DNA of 64,000 nucleotides from positions 1-64,000 of the forward strand of contig JAXMAR010000043.1 in the NCBI GenBank assembly GCA_046350295.1, written 5' to 3'. Made by a program: the position numbers and the translations under genes. Source of the stretch: JAXMAR01 sp046350295 (GTDB taxonomy: Bacteria > Planctomycetota > Planctomycetia > Gemmatales > Gemmataceae). Below, piece by piece: positions 6,712 to 15,789 of this stretch. How positions within the stretch are numbered: the stretch's first letter is position 1; each line of letters opens with the position of its first letter. Below the pieces are notes generated by a model. That model did no database searches and was not told the DNA's origin. It saw only the letters and a list, made by a program, of their open reading frames with translations.

Positions 6712-9276
6712 TCATTTCACCGCGTTACGGTCGGGCGGCTCCACGCCGTGCAGATGACGGACGAAGTAATCCCAGCGGCGCCGCTCGCCGTAGGGGCCGC
6801 CGTCCGAATGGTTCATGCCCGGCACGACGATCAGGTCAAAGTCCTTCCGCGCCCGGATCAGGGCGTCGACGACGCGCATGGTCGACTCGGGCGGAACGTT
6901 GGTGTCCAGCTCGCCGACGATCAGGAGCAGCTTGCCCTGGAGCTTGTGGGCGTTGGTCACGTTCGATTGCGCTTCGTAGTGCGCTCCCATCAGCCCCATC
7001 CATTGCTCGTTCCAGCTGAACTTGTCGAGGCGGTTGTCGTGGCAGCCGCAGGAGGAGACGGCCACCTTGTAGAACTCGGGATGGAAGAGGAGGGCGCCGG
7101 TCGAGCTTTGGCCGCCGGCGCTCGTGCCGTAGATGCCGACGCGGCTGACGTCGACATACGCGTACTTCGCCGCCAGCGCCTTCATCCAGGCGATGCGATC
7201 GGGAAAGCCGGCGTCGGCGATGTTCTTCCAGCACACGTCGTGGAAGGCGCGCGAGCGATGGGCCGTCCCCATGCCGTCGCACTGGACGACGATGAAGCCG
7301 AGCTCCGCCAGGGCCATCATGTTGCGGTAGGCGGCGAAGCTCTTGGGCGTGAAGGAGCCGTGCGGGCCGGCGTAGATGTATTCGATGACCGGGTACTTCT
7401 TCTTGGGGTCATGTTTTTGCGGCCGGCAGACGATGCCCCAGATGTCGGTCTTGCCGTCGCGGCCCTTGGCGACGAAGACCTCCGGGGCGCGCCAGCCGGT
7501 CGCTTCCAGGGCGGAGACGTCGGCCTGCTCGAGCTTGCAGACGAGGCTGCCATCCGAGACGCGGCGCAGCTCGTGGACGGGGGGCATGTCGACGCGCGAG
7601 TAGGTGTCGATGAAGTGCTTCTTGTCCGGCGAGAAGGCGAGGCCGGCCTTGGGGCGGTAGTGGTCGCCGTCGCCTTCGGTCAGGGCGACGAGGCCGGAGC
7701 CGTCGAAGTTGACGCGGTAGTAGTGGACGAAGTACGGGTCCTGGCCGTGATTCCTGCCGTTGCCGCGGAACCAGATCTGACGCGCTTTGGCATCGACCTG
7801 ATCGACGCCCCGGATGGCCCAGGCGCCCCTGGTGATCTGGTTCTTGACCGCGCCGGTCCTGGCGTCGATCAGGTAGAGGTGTTTCCAGCCGTCGCGCTCG
7901 GAGGCGTAGATGATCTCGCCGGTGTCGTCGAGATAGTGGGTCCACACGCCGGGGATCTCGTCGAACTTCGGCGCGTGGGCCGTCCAGATGAAGGTCTCGG
8001 CCTTCTCGTCGACGATGTTGCGGGTCGCCCCGGAGCGGGCGTCGACCTCGACGATGCGGAAACGCTGATGGCCGCGGTCGATCTTCTCGAAGGTGAACGT
8101 TTTATTGTCCTTGCTCCAGCGGAGACGGGGGACGCCGCCGTAGTCGACGCGCTCGACGTCGGCCTTGGCGGACTTCTTCGTCTCGATGTCGACGACGTGG
8201 ATCTCGTGCAGGTTGAATTTGTCGCCCGGCCGGGGATACGGACGGGTGTGCAGCTTGGCGGCGAGCTGGTCTTTCGGGCTGGTCTCGATCATGTAGACTT
8301 CCTTGTTGTCGCCGGGCTCGGTGCGGAACATCACGAGCGACTTTGAATCGGGGGCCCAGATCAAGGCGGCGAAGGGATTTGCCGCCGTGCCGACGGTGGT
8401 GATTTGCGTCTCCTTCTCGTCCTTGTCGCGCAGATAGACGTTGCTGTCCTTGACGAGGGCGGTCCACTTGCCGTCGGGAGACGCGGCCTCGCGCTTGGCG
8501 ATCGGGCCTTTCTTGAAGCCGCCTTTCTTCTTCGGTTGGGGAGCGTCCTCTTCGTCGGACGGCGCCGCATCGGTCTCACCGGCCCACGGGCTCGACTCGC
8601 TCGCTTCCCGAGTCGCGCCCTCGCGGGATGTTTCCTCGGATTCCTCCTCCTTCACCTCCTTGCTGCTGCGCTGGCATTCATAAGACGCGAGGTCGCACTG
8701 CCAGGTGACGCCGGCGACGCGGAAGCGGACGGCCTTGGCGTCGACCGGGAACTCGATGCTGTCGAAGGGCAGGCGGTCGGCGGCGTAGTCCTTGCTCGCG
8801 GCCTTGCTCAGCGCCGCCGCGAGCTTCTTGTGATCGAACGCCGCCGCGCGCTTGCCGGCCACGGCGTCGACAAGGATGAACTCTCGGGCGCCCCCTTTGA
8901 GGTCGTTGCGATACCAGAAGCGCTTGGCGCCGTCGAACCAGTGAGGCGTCAGGGTCGCCTTGAACACCTTGCCTTGCGTCTGCGCGAAGAGGCCCTTGGC
9001 GCGCTCATAAGCTTTGCGGATGTCCAGCGCGTCGACCTTGCCCGTGGTGTCCGAGGCGCCCGTTTCGGACGTGGTCGCGTCGCCATCGAGGACTTTGCCG
9101 TTGTGCACGGTGTATTCGCTCACCGTGGTTGGCAGGGCTACTTCGGGCAGCGCGATCGGCGCCGGCGTGCGCGTCGCCCCGAGGCCTGCGTAACAGAGCC
9201 AGGCGGCCACGATGGCGGTCGCGGCGGCAAGCGTCAACCAGGTCCGGCGCGAGAGTCGGGAGTAGAGGCGTCGCAT
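6712..9276 (-). CDS. S9 family (DPP-IV/prolyl oligopeptidase-like) serine peptidase
   Basis: The 854-residue protein starts at ATG 9276 behind a GAGGT ribosome site. It has an N-terminal membrane anchor or signal (TWLTLAAATAIVAAWLCYAG), an acidic low-complexity insert at about residues 207-255, a beta-propeller (repeats such as SPDGKWTALVKDSNVYLRD and WAPDSKSLVMF) and a C-terminal alpha/beta-hydrolase. The catalytic triad is visible: Ser719 in GIYGTSAGGQSS, Asp791 in GELDTN and His823 in MNHSDGG. S9B/DPP-IV enzymes usually have GWSYGG, so the GTSAGG nucleophile elbow is a variant. It should cleave short peptides in the periplasm or at the cell surface. It is probably monocistronic. Confidence 0.85.
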   Translation of the reverse strand: MRRLYSRLSRRTWLTLAAATAIVAAWLCYAGLGATRTPAPIALPEVALPTTVSEYTVHNGKVLDGDATTSETGASDTTGKVDALDIRKAYERAKGLFAQTQGKVFKATLTPHWFDGAKRFWYRNDLKGGAREFILVDAVAGKRAAAFDHKKLAAALSKAASKDYAADRLPFDSIEFPVDAKAVRFRVAGVTWQCDLASYECQRSSKEVKEEESEETSREGATREASESSPWAGETDAAPSDEEDAPQPKKKGGFKKGPIAKREAASPDGKWTALVKDSNVYLRDKDEKETQITTVGTAANPFAALIWAPDSKSLVMFRTEPGDNKEVYMIETSPKDQLAAKLHTRPYPRPGDKFNLHEIHVVDIETKKSAKADVERVDYGGVPRLRWSKDNKTFTFEKIDRGHQRFRIVEVDARSGATRNIVDEKAETFIWTAHAPKFDEIPGVWTHYLDDTGEIIYASERDGWKHLYLIDARTGAVKNQITRGAWAIRGVDQVDAKARQIWFRGNGRNHGQDPYFVHYYRVNFDGSGLVALTEGDGDHYRPKAGLAFSPDKKHFIDTYSRVDMPPVHELRRVSDGSLVCKLEQADVSALEATGWRAPEVFVAKGRDGKTDIWGIVCRPQKHDPKKKYPVIEYIYAGPHGSFTPKSFAAYRNMMALAELGFIVVQCDGMGTAHRSRAFHDVCWKNIADAGFPDRIAWMKALAAKYAYVDVSRVGIYGTSAGGQSSTGALLFHPEFYKVAVSSCGCHDNRLDKFSWNEQWMGLMGAHYEAQSNVTNAHKLQGKLLLIVGELDTNVPPESTMRVVDALIRARKDFDLIVVPGMNHSDGGPYGERRRWDYFVRHLHGVEPPDRNAVK

Positions 9277-9307
9277 GAGTGACCTCGGAAACGTTGGGGA
9301 ATGTTTC

Positions 9308-9493
9308 GGAGCCGCGCACGGAGGCTTTGCGGAGTAAGCGGCTGTTTCAAAACGGGGACTGTCCCTTTACCACAGCCGGAAACCGGGTGTTTTGGCAAAG
9401 CGAGAGGGACAGTCCCCGTTTTGAAACAGCCTCCGAGCGGGATCGAGTGCGCCGCTTACTGCGCTCGCAAAGCCTCACTTCATGCGCGGCTCT
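9308..9493. repeat. Imperfect outer inverted repeat around the palindromic element
   Basis: The arms at 9308-9341 and 9451-9493 are imperfect inverted copies sharing AGCCGCGCA, GAGGCTTTGCG and GTAAGCGGC. They enclose the 92-bp palindromic element. A related sequence occurs at 36323-36350, so this may be a REP-like repeat into which the inner element inserted. Confidence 0.45.
9340..9431. mobile_element. Palindromic MITE-like element, copy 1
   Basis: Perfect 27-bp inverted arms (9340-9366 and 9405-9431, beginning GGCTGTTTCAAAACGGGG) surround a 38-bp centre. A second copy at 30980-31077 has the same arms extended by two bases and a partly similar centre. There is no coding capacity, so movement would need a transposase supplied in trans. 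It lies between the S9 peptidase and the metallopeptidase-like gene. Confidence 0.8.
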
Positions 9494-9517
9494 GAAGTTT
9501 CGTGGAAATCGCGCGCA

Positions 9518-11059
9518 TCATTTGCCGTAGCGCCAATCCACATGCTCCTTGTACGCCATCGTCTCGTCGACGAGAGCGTAGAGGGCGGTGTCGTAGCTCT
9601 TGAGCGCGTCGCGCGTCGTGATGGGGCGGTCGGCTCCCTGGGGCGCGAAGCCGGCGCCGGCGGCGTCGAAATAGGCCTCGACGCCGGCGGCCCAGTATTC
9701 GACGCGGTTGCGATCGGCCGGGACGCCGCGCCAGAGCTTGGCGCTGCGCGCGCCCTCGTGCAATTCCGCGAGGCGCTTGTCGAACTCGATGTCGAGCCGC
9801 TTGACGCGCAGCTCGTATTGCTGCTTGGGCCCCTTGGTTTCGGACGCCGGCGGGCGCGTGCCGCAGACGCGGTAGAGGCCCTTGGCGAAGAGGCTGACCA
9901 CCATCGCCTTGCCGGCGAACGGCTCATGCGGCGCCCCGAGAACGTTCTCCTCCGGTACGACCATCAACTTGAGTTCGGGCGCGTAGTCGTGGTAACGCAC
10001 CGCGTCGAAGCCGGGTTTCCCGCGAAAGCCGGGCAGACTGCTCAGCTTCTCGTCCCGGCCGAGGACGGCGAGGCGGGCGCCGTCGGCAAGCATCGCCTTG
10101 AGGATGTCGTGCCGGTAGGCGAACATCTTGCGGATCGTGTCGTTGGCCTTGAGGAGGGCCTCATCGGAGACGTGCTTGGAGCCGAGGACCGGGAACTCGC
10201 GGGCAAACGTGAACTTGCTGAAATGGGGATCGATCTTGAACTTCGCCGGCGGCGCGATGACGCTGGGCTGCACGCGCAGCGGCTTGTAGCGCCAGTCGTC
10301 AGGCCCGGAGAAGTTGAAGGTCACGCGGCACAGATCGTATCCTTCCGGGTCGTAGAGCTTGAGCTGCTCGCGCGTGCCGACGGAGTTGTGGTTCCAGTTG
10401 TTGACGCGGTTGCAGTCGAGGTAGGACTGGGCGATTTCGGCCCAGTACTCCGCCTGATTGGAGGCCGCGTAGGCGTTCCTCCAGAGTCCCTTGGCCATGG
10501 CGCCGCGATAGGTTTCGCCGAGGCGCCTGTTCCACGTCTTGTCGATGGCTCGCAGCGCCGCGTCGATGGTGTGGCAGAACTCGTGGACGGCAATGCTCTC
10601 GTCATCGTAGCGGTCGATGGGCAGGTTGAGGAGGTTCTCCTCGCCGAAGCTGGTGACGCCGAGGCCGCCCGTGCCGCGGACGCGCTCGTTCTGGTACGCG
10701 GGGTTGGGATGCTTCCGGTACTCGGGCATGTCCGTGTAGACCTGGTCCTTGCCGATGATGATGAGGCGCGTGCCGGCCTTGCGCATGGCGGCGAGGATGT
10801 CGGGACGACCGGCGAGCATGCGCGTGACGATGTGGTGGGTTCGCTCGAGCGCCTCGTCGGCGACCTCGGCCGCGGCGGCGATCGACAGGCCCCCTGCGTC
10901 GATGTGCTTCTTGTAGAAGGCGCGTGCGGCTTCGACATCGGCGGGCTTGAAGCGCGCGAAGAAGGCGGCGGGCGGCGCCTCGACCTTCGGCGCCGGCTGG
11001 GCGGCGAGCGGAGTGGCGAAGAGAAGAGACAGGAGAAGCGTTGCGCGCGAGCGTATCAT
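9518..11059 (-). CDS. Duplicated zinc-metallopeptidase-like exported protein
   Basis: The 513-residue protein starts at ATG 11059 (GAGG four bases upstream) with a signal peptide (LLLSLLFATPLAAQ). The N-terminal half has a zinc-peptidase signature, HEFCH at residues 159-163, and a downstream Glu in AEYWAEIAQSYLD (Glu208), the arrangement of anthrax-lethal-factor-like (M34-type) peptidases. The C-terminal half is a second copy: AKLWRGVPADRNRVEYWAAG aligns with AKGLWRNAYAASNQAEYWAE, and DALKSYD with EQLKLYD. In copy 2 the HExxH region is replaced by VVSLFAKGLYRV, so it has probably lost zinc. The activity is inferred from the motif only. Confidence 0.65.
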   Translation of the reverse strand: MIRSRATLLLSLLFATPLAAQPAPKVEAPPAAFFARFKPADVEAARAFYKKHIDAGGLSIAAAAEVADEALERTHHIVTRMLAGRPDILAAMRKAGTRLIIIGKDQVYTDMPEYRKHPNPAYQNERVRGTGGLGVTSFGEENLLNLPIDRYDDESIAVHEFCHTIDAALRAIDKTWNRRLGETYRGAMAKGLWRNAYAASNQAEYWAEIAQSYLDCNRVNNWNHNSVGTREQLKLYDPEGYDLCRVTFNFSGPDDWRYKPLRVQPSVIAPPAKFKIDPHFSKFTFAREFPVLGSKHVSDEALLKANDTIRKMFAYRHDILKAMLADGARLAVLGRDEKLSSLPGFRGKPGFDAVRYHDYAPELKLMVVPEENVLGAPHEPFAGKAMVVSLFAKGLYRVCGTRPPASETKGPKQQYELRVKRLDIEFDKRLAELHEGARSAKLWRGVPADRNRVEYWAAGVEAYFDAAGAGFAPQGADRPITTRDALKSYDTALYALVDETMAYKEHVDWRYGK

Positions 11060-11511
11060 CGTTTACCTCGCTCAGAACCCCGATTGTGTCCCTCAAAACA
11101 CCTGATCATCCTCGCCGGCCAAGCAGACCGCAACGATTTTCCCTTGTGGATGCGGTCCGGAATCTCGAAGTCTATTCCGAGGCCTACGTCGACCAGATCG
11201 CTGACCTTCAGGCCGAGATTGATGCGTATGAGCAGAGTCGCGAACCGCAACCCATCCTCGCGACCGCGAAGAGTTCTGCAAATCTTAAAGAGAGGGTCGG
11301 GATGCTCGCCTTCAAATCGGCAAAAAGGCGTCCGGTTACGCCCTATCCGAATCGCGAGATTGTAGAAGGAGATCTATTCCGGCTGGCCGCCTAGCGGCGA
11401 CCCGCGGACACTTGGAGGGCTTGGCGGCGTGAAGCCCGAGCGACAGGGCACTCGCGGCGGAGATCCGATCGTTCCCCCCTGTATCGGCTCAAAACGCGGG
11501 CGGAAGCGCCC
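11060..11511. other. Gap, possible plus-strand gene remnant ending at 11394
   Basis: A plus-strand open frame reaches a stop at 11394 and encodes a helical, charged stretch (VDAVRNLEVYSEAYVDQIAD, then EIDAYEQSREPQP). It has no good ribosome site, and its only upstream starts lie antisense to the start of the neighbouring gene, so it is at best a truncated remnant. The rest of the gap (11395-11511) shows no gene. Confidence 0.3.
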
Positions 11512-14500
11512 TCAATCAGGATTGCCAATCAGCACGAACGCCGCCCAGTAGTAGGGGTGGGCGTAAGGCCGATCTTCCGCGGTTGGCGTGCGCGGCGTCT
11601 TGGGGGCGAGCAGGAGGGGCCCGGTCGCGTGCTTGCCGCGCGGGACGCCGTCCAAGAGATCGGCGGTCCGCTTGAGGGCCTCGGAGCGCGACAGGGCGCC
11701 CAGCCAGTTTTTGGCTTCGGCCAGCGCCGCCGCCTTCCCCATGGGCGCTTTCAGGCCGTCACGCTTGCCGAGGATGTTCTGGTAAAAGCGGTCCATCAAG
11801 AGAGCGGTCGCCGTGTCGTCGACTTTCCAAAGACTCAGGCAGACGGACCGGCTGCCGGCGAGGATCAGGGCCTGGGAGAAGCCAACATAGCCTTCGCCCC
11901 CTTCGAACTTGGCGGCCAGCGCCGTTTCGCAGGCGGAGAGGGTGACGAGATCGGCGTTGAGCTTCCAGTCGCGCAGCACCTTTTCGGCGGTGAGCCGGCC
12001 ATCGAAAACGGGGAGGCCGGCGTCGAGTTGCTTGCCGGGGTCGGGCAGGTTATCGCGCGCCAGGATGACGGCGGAGCGCAGCGGATAGCGGTAGTCGATG
12101 GTTCCATGGGTCGCGAGGTGGATGTAGCGGAACTTCTCCAGATCGCCCTTCGTCGCCATGTCGTGCAAAGCTTGCTCGCTGGCGTCGGATTCCATCAGCA
12201 CCTTGCTCTCCTTGCCGAAAAGCTTGGTCAGGCGGTCGGCCTCGACGCGCGTGCCGGGCAGGGCCGCCCACTTGTCGTCACGCGAGCCGCGTGCGGCGAG
12301 CCAGTCGTCGGTCTTGCGTTTTTCGGCCAGGGCGATGGGGGCCGGCGCCTTGGCGAGAACGACGCCGAGCTTGCCGGGCTGGACCTCGCGCGTGTTGCTG
12401 ATGCCGTCGCGCCAGACGACGACCTCGACGCGCTTGTCTTTCTCATGTGCGGCGATCGCTTTGGTCAAATCGTCGAGCGCCCCAATCCCAATGTCGGCGT
12501 AGCGCAGGAGAACATCGCCGGAAGCCAGGCCCGCCAAAGCCGCATTGGAGCCAGGACCAACGTGAGTAATCAAAAGACCACCAAGCGGCGCCGGCGCTGG
12601 CTTGATGTCCACCTTCGCACGCTCGAAGATGGGATCGGCAAGCACGAGCAGGCCGGATGCCGCTTCGGTTTCCCTCTTCTGCAGGTAACCGTACATGGTA
12701 CCCGAGGGGGCGTAGCTGACGATGAAGCCGTCGGCGAACGCTTCCACGGGAATGCCGGCCAGCCCTGGGGAGGGCAACACAATGAGGCGCCTGACCATGG
12801 GCAGGTCTCCCGAAGCGGCCAGATGCTTGGCGAGTCGGGTAAAGCGCTGCGCGAAGAGCCGTTTGGCGAGCGGGCGCCAGTCGGTGGCCGGACTGAGGAG
12901 GGCGGCGCGGAGATCGGAAGGGAGGCTCAAATCGGTGGCGAGCCAGGCGTCCTTGTCGCCGCTGCCGGGAACGCGGACGACGACGGGCGCTCCCTTCGCA
13001 CGCAGAAGGAACGCCCAGTGATCGCCCTTCGGATCGGCGGTCTTCGGCCCAGCCGCGAGATCGAGCCAGCCGACGAGGGCGGCGTCGGCGGGCAAGGTCG
13101 TCTGAATCGCCGCAACGTCGAAGATCTCGCCCGCGATGGGGCCGTATTTCTTTTCCATCGCGCGGTTGAAGTCGGACAGCTCGTCTTGCACCTTCAAACG
13201 CCGGCTCAAAAGCTCCTCGCGGCGCATCTTGCGAGCGGCCTCCGACTCCTTGCCGGAGAATGTCTTCTCGACAAGCTGGTCCACACGGATCAGCTGATCG
13301 TTCAGATCAGCCTGCTTGGCCAACTCGGCCGGTGAGCGTGCCGCACGGCCGGAGACATCGTCCCACAGCCCGCGGCCGAGGTGCGCTTCGAAGGCTGCCC
13401 AGGCCTGCTTGACGTTGCCGTCGCGCGCGAGCAAGGCGGCGTGGAGAGGCGCCGGAGAGGTCATGGCCGCCGCTCGTTCCAAGCCCGTTGCCGCTAACCC
13501 GCCTCGGGTGGCGCGGAACAAATCGGCTGCCATACGCGCGAACTTTTCCGATTCCGCGTACTTCCCCTCGGCATTGAGTGTGAAGGCCAGATTGTAGTAG
13601 GCCACGGCCGTGAACGGGTGCTGCTCGCCGCCAGCCTCGCTCCGAATGGCCAGCGCTTTTCGGTATCCCTCCTCCGCTTCAGCGCACTTGCCTTGGGCGT
13701 TGAAGTTCAGGGCCAGGTTGTTGTAGCTTGAGGCAGTGGTTGGATGCTTTTCGCCCAGCACTTTGCGACGGATGGCGAGCGCCTTGCGGTAGCCCTCTTC
13801 TGCCTCGGCGTACTTGCCCTGGGCGTTTAGATTTGCCGCCTCGTTGTTGTAGCTCGCTGCCGTATCGGGGTGTTCCTCTCCCAGCAACTTGCGTCGGATG
13901 GCAAGCGCCTTCCGGTAGTTGGCTTCCGCCTCGCCGTATTTCCTTTGGGCCCGAAGATCGGAGGCGAGGAAATTGTAGCTGGCGGCCGTATCCGGGTGCT
14001 CTTCGCCCAACGCCTTGCGGCGGATGGCCAGGGCCCTGCGTTGTCCCTCTTCCGCTTCGGCGTATTTGCCCTCGGCATTCAGGTTGACCGCCAGATTGGC
14101 GTAGCTCGTGGCGGTAAGTGGATGCTCCTCGCCCAAGAGTTTGCGGAACAAGGCCAGCGCCTTGCGGTTGTTCTCCTCCGCCTCGGCATGCTTGGAGCGC
14201 GCGTCGAGATTGAGCGCGATATTGCTATAGCTTCCAGCCGTAGACGCGTGCTCCTCGCCTAGCGCCTTCCGGCGGATGGCCAGCGCTCTGCGAAGGCCCT
14301 CTTCCGCCTCGGCGTACCGGCCTTGGCCGTGGAGGGCCATCGCCACGTTGCTGTAACACGTGGCCGTGTCCGGATGCTCCTCGCCCAGAACCTTGCGGTC
14401 GATGTCGAGAGCCTTGCGGTACGCCTCTTCGGCCTCGGTGTATTTGCCCTGACCGCTCAGATTGCCTGCCAAGTTGTTGTAGCTCGCGGCCGTGTCCGGA

Positions 14501-15765
14501 TGCTCCTCCCCCAGAACTTTGCGGCGGATGGCAAGGACCTTTTGGAACCCCTGTTCCGCTTCGGCGTACTTGCCCCTCGCGTTCAGGTTGTACGCGAGGT
14601 TGTTATGGGCCGACAGCGTAGCCGGGTCCTCTTCGCCTCGAACCTTGCGGAGGATAGTCAGCGCCTTGCGGTAGCCCTCTTCCGCCTCCGCATGCTTGCC
14701 TTGAGCATCCAAAACGGACGCCACATTGTTGTAGCTCCCGGCTGTCTCAACGTGCTCCTCGCCCAGGATCTTGCGGCGGATGGCGAGGGCCTTGCGGAAA
14801 GCCTCTTCCGCTTCGGCGTCCTTTCCTTGGGCATGGAGACATATCCCCACGCCGTTGTAGCTGGCCGCGGTATCAGGGTGCTCTTCGCCGAGCGCTTTGC
14901 GCCGACTAGCCAGAGAGGTTCGGAGTTTTTCCAGAGCTTCCCGATACCGCGCCTTTTTGAACAGCTGGTGTCCCTGTACATAGAGGTCACGGGCTTCGCG
15001 CAATAACATTGCCTCCGCTGGAGCCGTCCCGGCCCTGGCCAGAAGGGCAAAGCGGCCGCCCTTGCCGTCCGCCGTGGTGACGACAGCACGATAGACCCCC
15101 GCCGCCGGCGCCTTCCACTCCAGCCGCGAGTTCAGACCCTCGCCACCGTCATCGTCGGCTCCAAGAACCTTCCCCGTCAGGTCCTGGACGATGAGGAACG
15201 GGTCAAATTCCTCGCTCTTCAGATCAAACACATAGCTCTGGCCCGCCTCCAACCGGACCAGGAACGCCCGGTGCGGTACCCCCTTCAGGATGGCGAGGGG
15301 CGGGTCGGTCTTGTTGAGCTTGCCCTCGATCTTCAACCCATCCTTCCCAACGACATGAATCGTCTCCTCACTCTCCGCCACGCGCAGCAGGTACCTCCCC
15401 GTCCCCTTGTACGCCGTCGCGATCAGCTTGTAATCGCCGTCCTTGGGAGCCAAGAAGAGCAGCCGGGCGTTCAGGTCGCCGCCTGAGTCGTCGTCGCGGC
15501 CTAATTCCTTGCCGACGGCGTCCTCGACGCGCAGGAACGGGTCGAGCCCCTTGTCGACGGCGTCGAGCCGGATGTCGTAGAGTTGGCCGCCACGCAGCTT
15601 GACGCTGTGAACTTGCCGCGGATTCTTGGTGACAGGATCGCGCGGATCGTCCGCCTTCAATTCCCCGTCGATGCGGCTCGGCTTGTCAGGGGCCTTGGCG
15701 CCAGCCCGGGCGCGGGGGACGAGGGACATCAAAAGGCACAACGAGACAACCAGGCGAAGCCTCAT
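11512..15765 (-). CDS. Exported TPR-CHAT protein B (1417 residues)
   Basis: In order: a signal peptide (LVVSLCLLMSLVPRARAGAK), two PPC-type beta-sandwich domains (about residues 30-245, each with DPFLRVEDA or DPFLIVQDL motifs), 11 kinesin-light-chain-type TPRs of 42 residues (about 265-740, consensus GEEHPDTAASYNNLA), then a caspase-like CHAT protease domain interrupted by a PDZ-like insert (about 1056-1137, VGPGSNAALAGLASGDVLLR). The catalytic pair is intact: His1220 in HLATHGTID and Cys1279 in LVTLSACETALA. The end reads YYWAAFVLIGNPD. It is the last gene of a four-gene minus-strand cluster, 24 bases after its paralogue. It probably binds a partner through the TPRs and cleaves proteins outside the cytoplasm. 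Known TPR-CHAT effectors (Craspase) are cytoplasmic, so the role here must differ. Confidence 0.85.
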   Translation of the reverse strand: MRLRLVVSLCLLMSLVPRARAGAKAPDKPSRIDGELKADDPRDPVTKNPRQVHSVKLRGGQLYDIRLDAVDKGLDPFLRVEDAVGKELGRDDDSGGDLNARLLFLAPKDGDYKLIATAYKGTGRYLLRVAESEETIHVVGKDGLKIEGKLNKTDPPLAILKGVPHRAFLVRLEAGQSYVFDLKSEEFDPFLIVQDLTGKVLGADDDGGEGLNSRLEWKAPAAGVYRAVVTTADGKGGRFALLARAGTAPAEAMLLREARDLYVQGHQLFKKARYREALEKLRTSLASRRKALGEEHPDTAASYNGVGICLHAQGKDAEAEEAFRKALAIRRKILGEEHVETAGSYNNVASVLDAQGKHAEAEEGYRKALTILRKVRGEEDPATLSAHNNLAYNLNARGKYAEAEQGFQKVLAIRRKVLGEEHPDTAASYNNLAGNLSGQGKYTEAEEAYRKALDIDRKVLGEEHPDTATCYSNVAMALHGQGRYAEAEEGLRRALAIRRKALGEEHASTAGSYSNIALNLDARSKHAEAEENNRKALALFRKLLGEEHPLTATSYANLAVNLNAEGKYAEAEEGQRRALAIRRKALGEEHPDTAASYNFLASDLRAQRKYGEAEANYRKALAIRRKLLGEEHPDTAASYNNEAANLNAQGKYAEAEEGYRKALAIRRKVLGEKHPTTASSYNNLALNFNAQGKCAEAEEGYRKALAIRSEAGGEQHPFTAVAYYNLAFTLNAEGKYAESEKFARMAADLFRATRGGLAATGLERAAAMTSPAPLHAALLARDGNVKQAWAAFEAHLGRGLWDDVSGRAARSPAELAKQADLNDQLIRVDQLVEKTFSGKESEAARKMRREELLSRRLKVQDELSDFNRAMEKKYGPIAGEIFDVAAIQTTLPADAALVGWLDLAAGPKTADPKGDHWAFLLRAKGAPVVVRVPGSGDKDAWLATDLSLPSDLRAALLSPATDWRPLAKRLFAQRFTRLAKHLAASGDLPMVRRLIVLPSPGLAGIPVEAFADGFIVSYAPSGTMYGYLQKRETEAASGLLVLADPIFERAKVDIKPAPAPLGGLLITHVGPGSNAALAGLASGDVLLRYADIGIGALDDLTKAIAAHEKDKRVEVVVWRDGISNTREVQPGKLGVVLAKAPAPIALAEKRKTDDWLAARGSRDDKWAALPGTRVEADRLTKLFGKESKVLMESDASEQALHDMATKGDLEKFRYIHLATHGTIDYRYPLRSAVILARDNLPDPGKQLDAGLPVFDGRLTAEKVLRDWKLNADLVTLSACETALAAKFEGGEGYVGFSQALILAGSRSVCLSLWKVDDTATALLMDRFYQNILGKRDGLKAPMGKAAALAEAKNWLGALSRSEALKRTADLLDGVPRGKHATGPLLLAPKTPRTPTAEDRPYAHPYYWAAFVLIGNPD

Positions 15766-15789
15766 GGTCGCATTCCTTGGAGTGTGCTG

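Noticed and set aside
9482..11365. A long plus-strand open frame opposite the metallopeptidase-like gene
   Set aside because: It is a GC-driven shadow: the minus strand carries the signal peptide, HExxH motif and ribosome site. The same holds for the long frames at 6748-8346, 11557-13335, 18523-20253 and 37511-39676.
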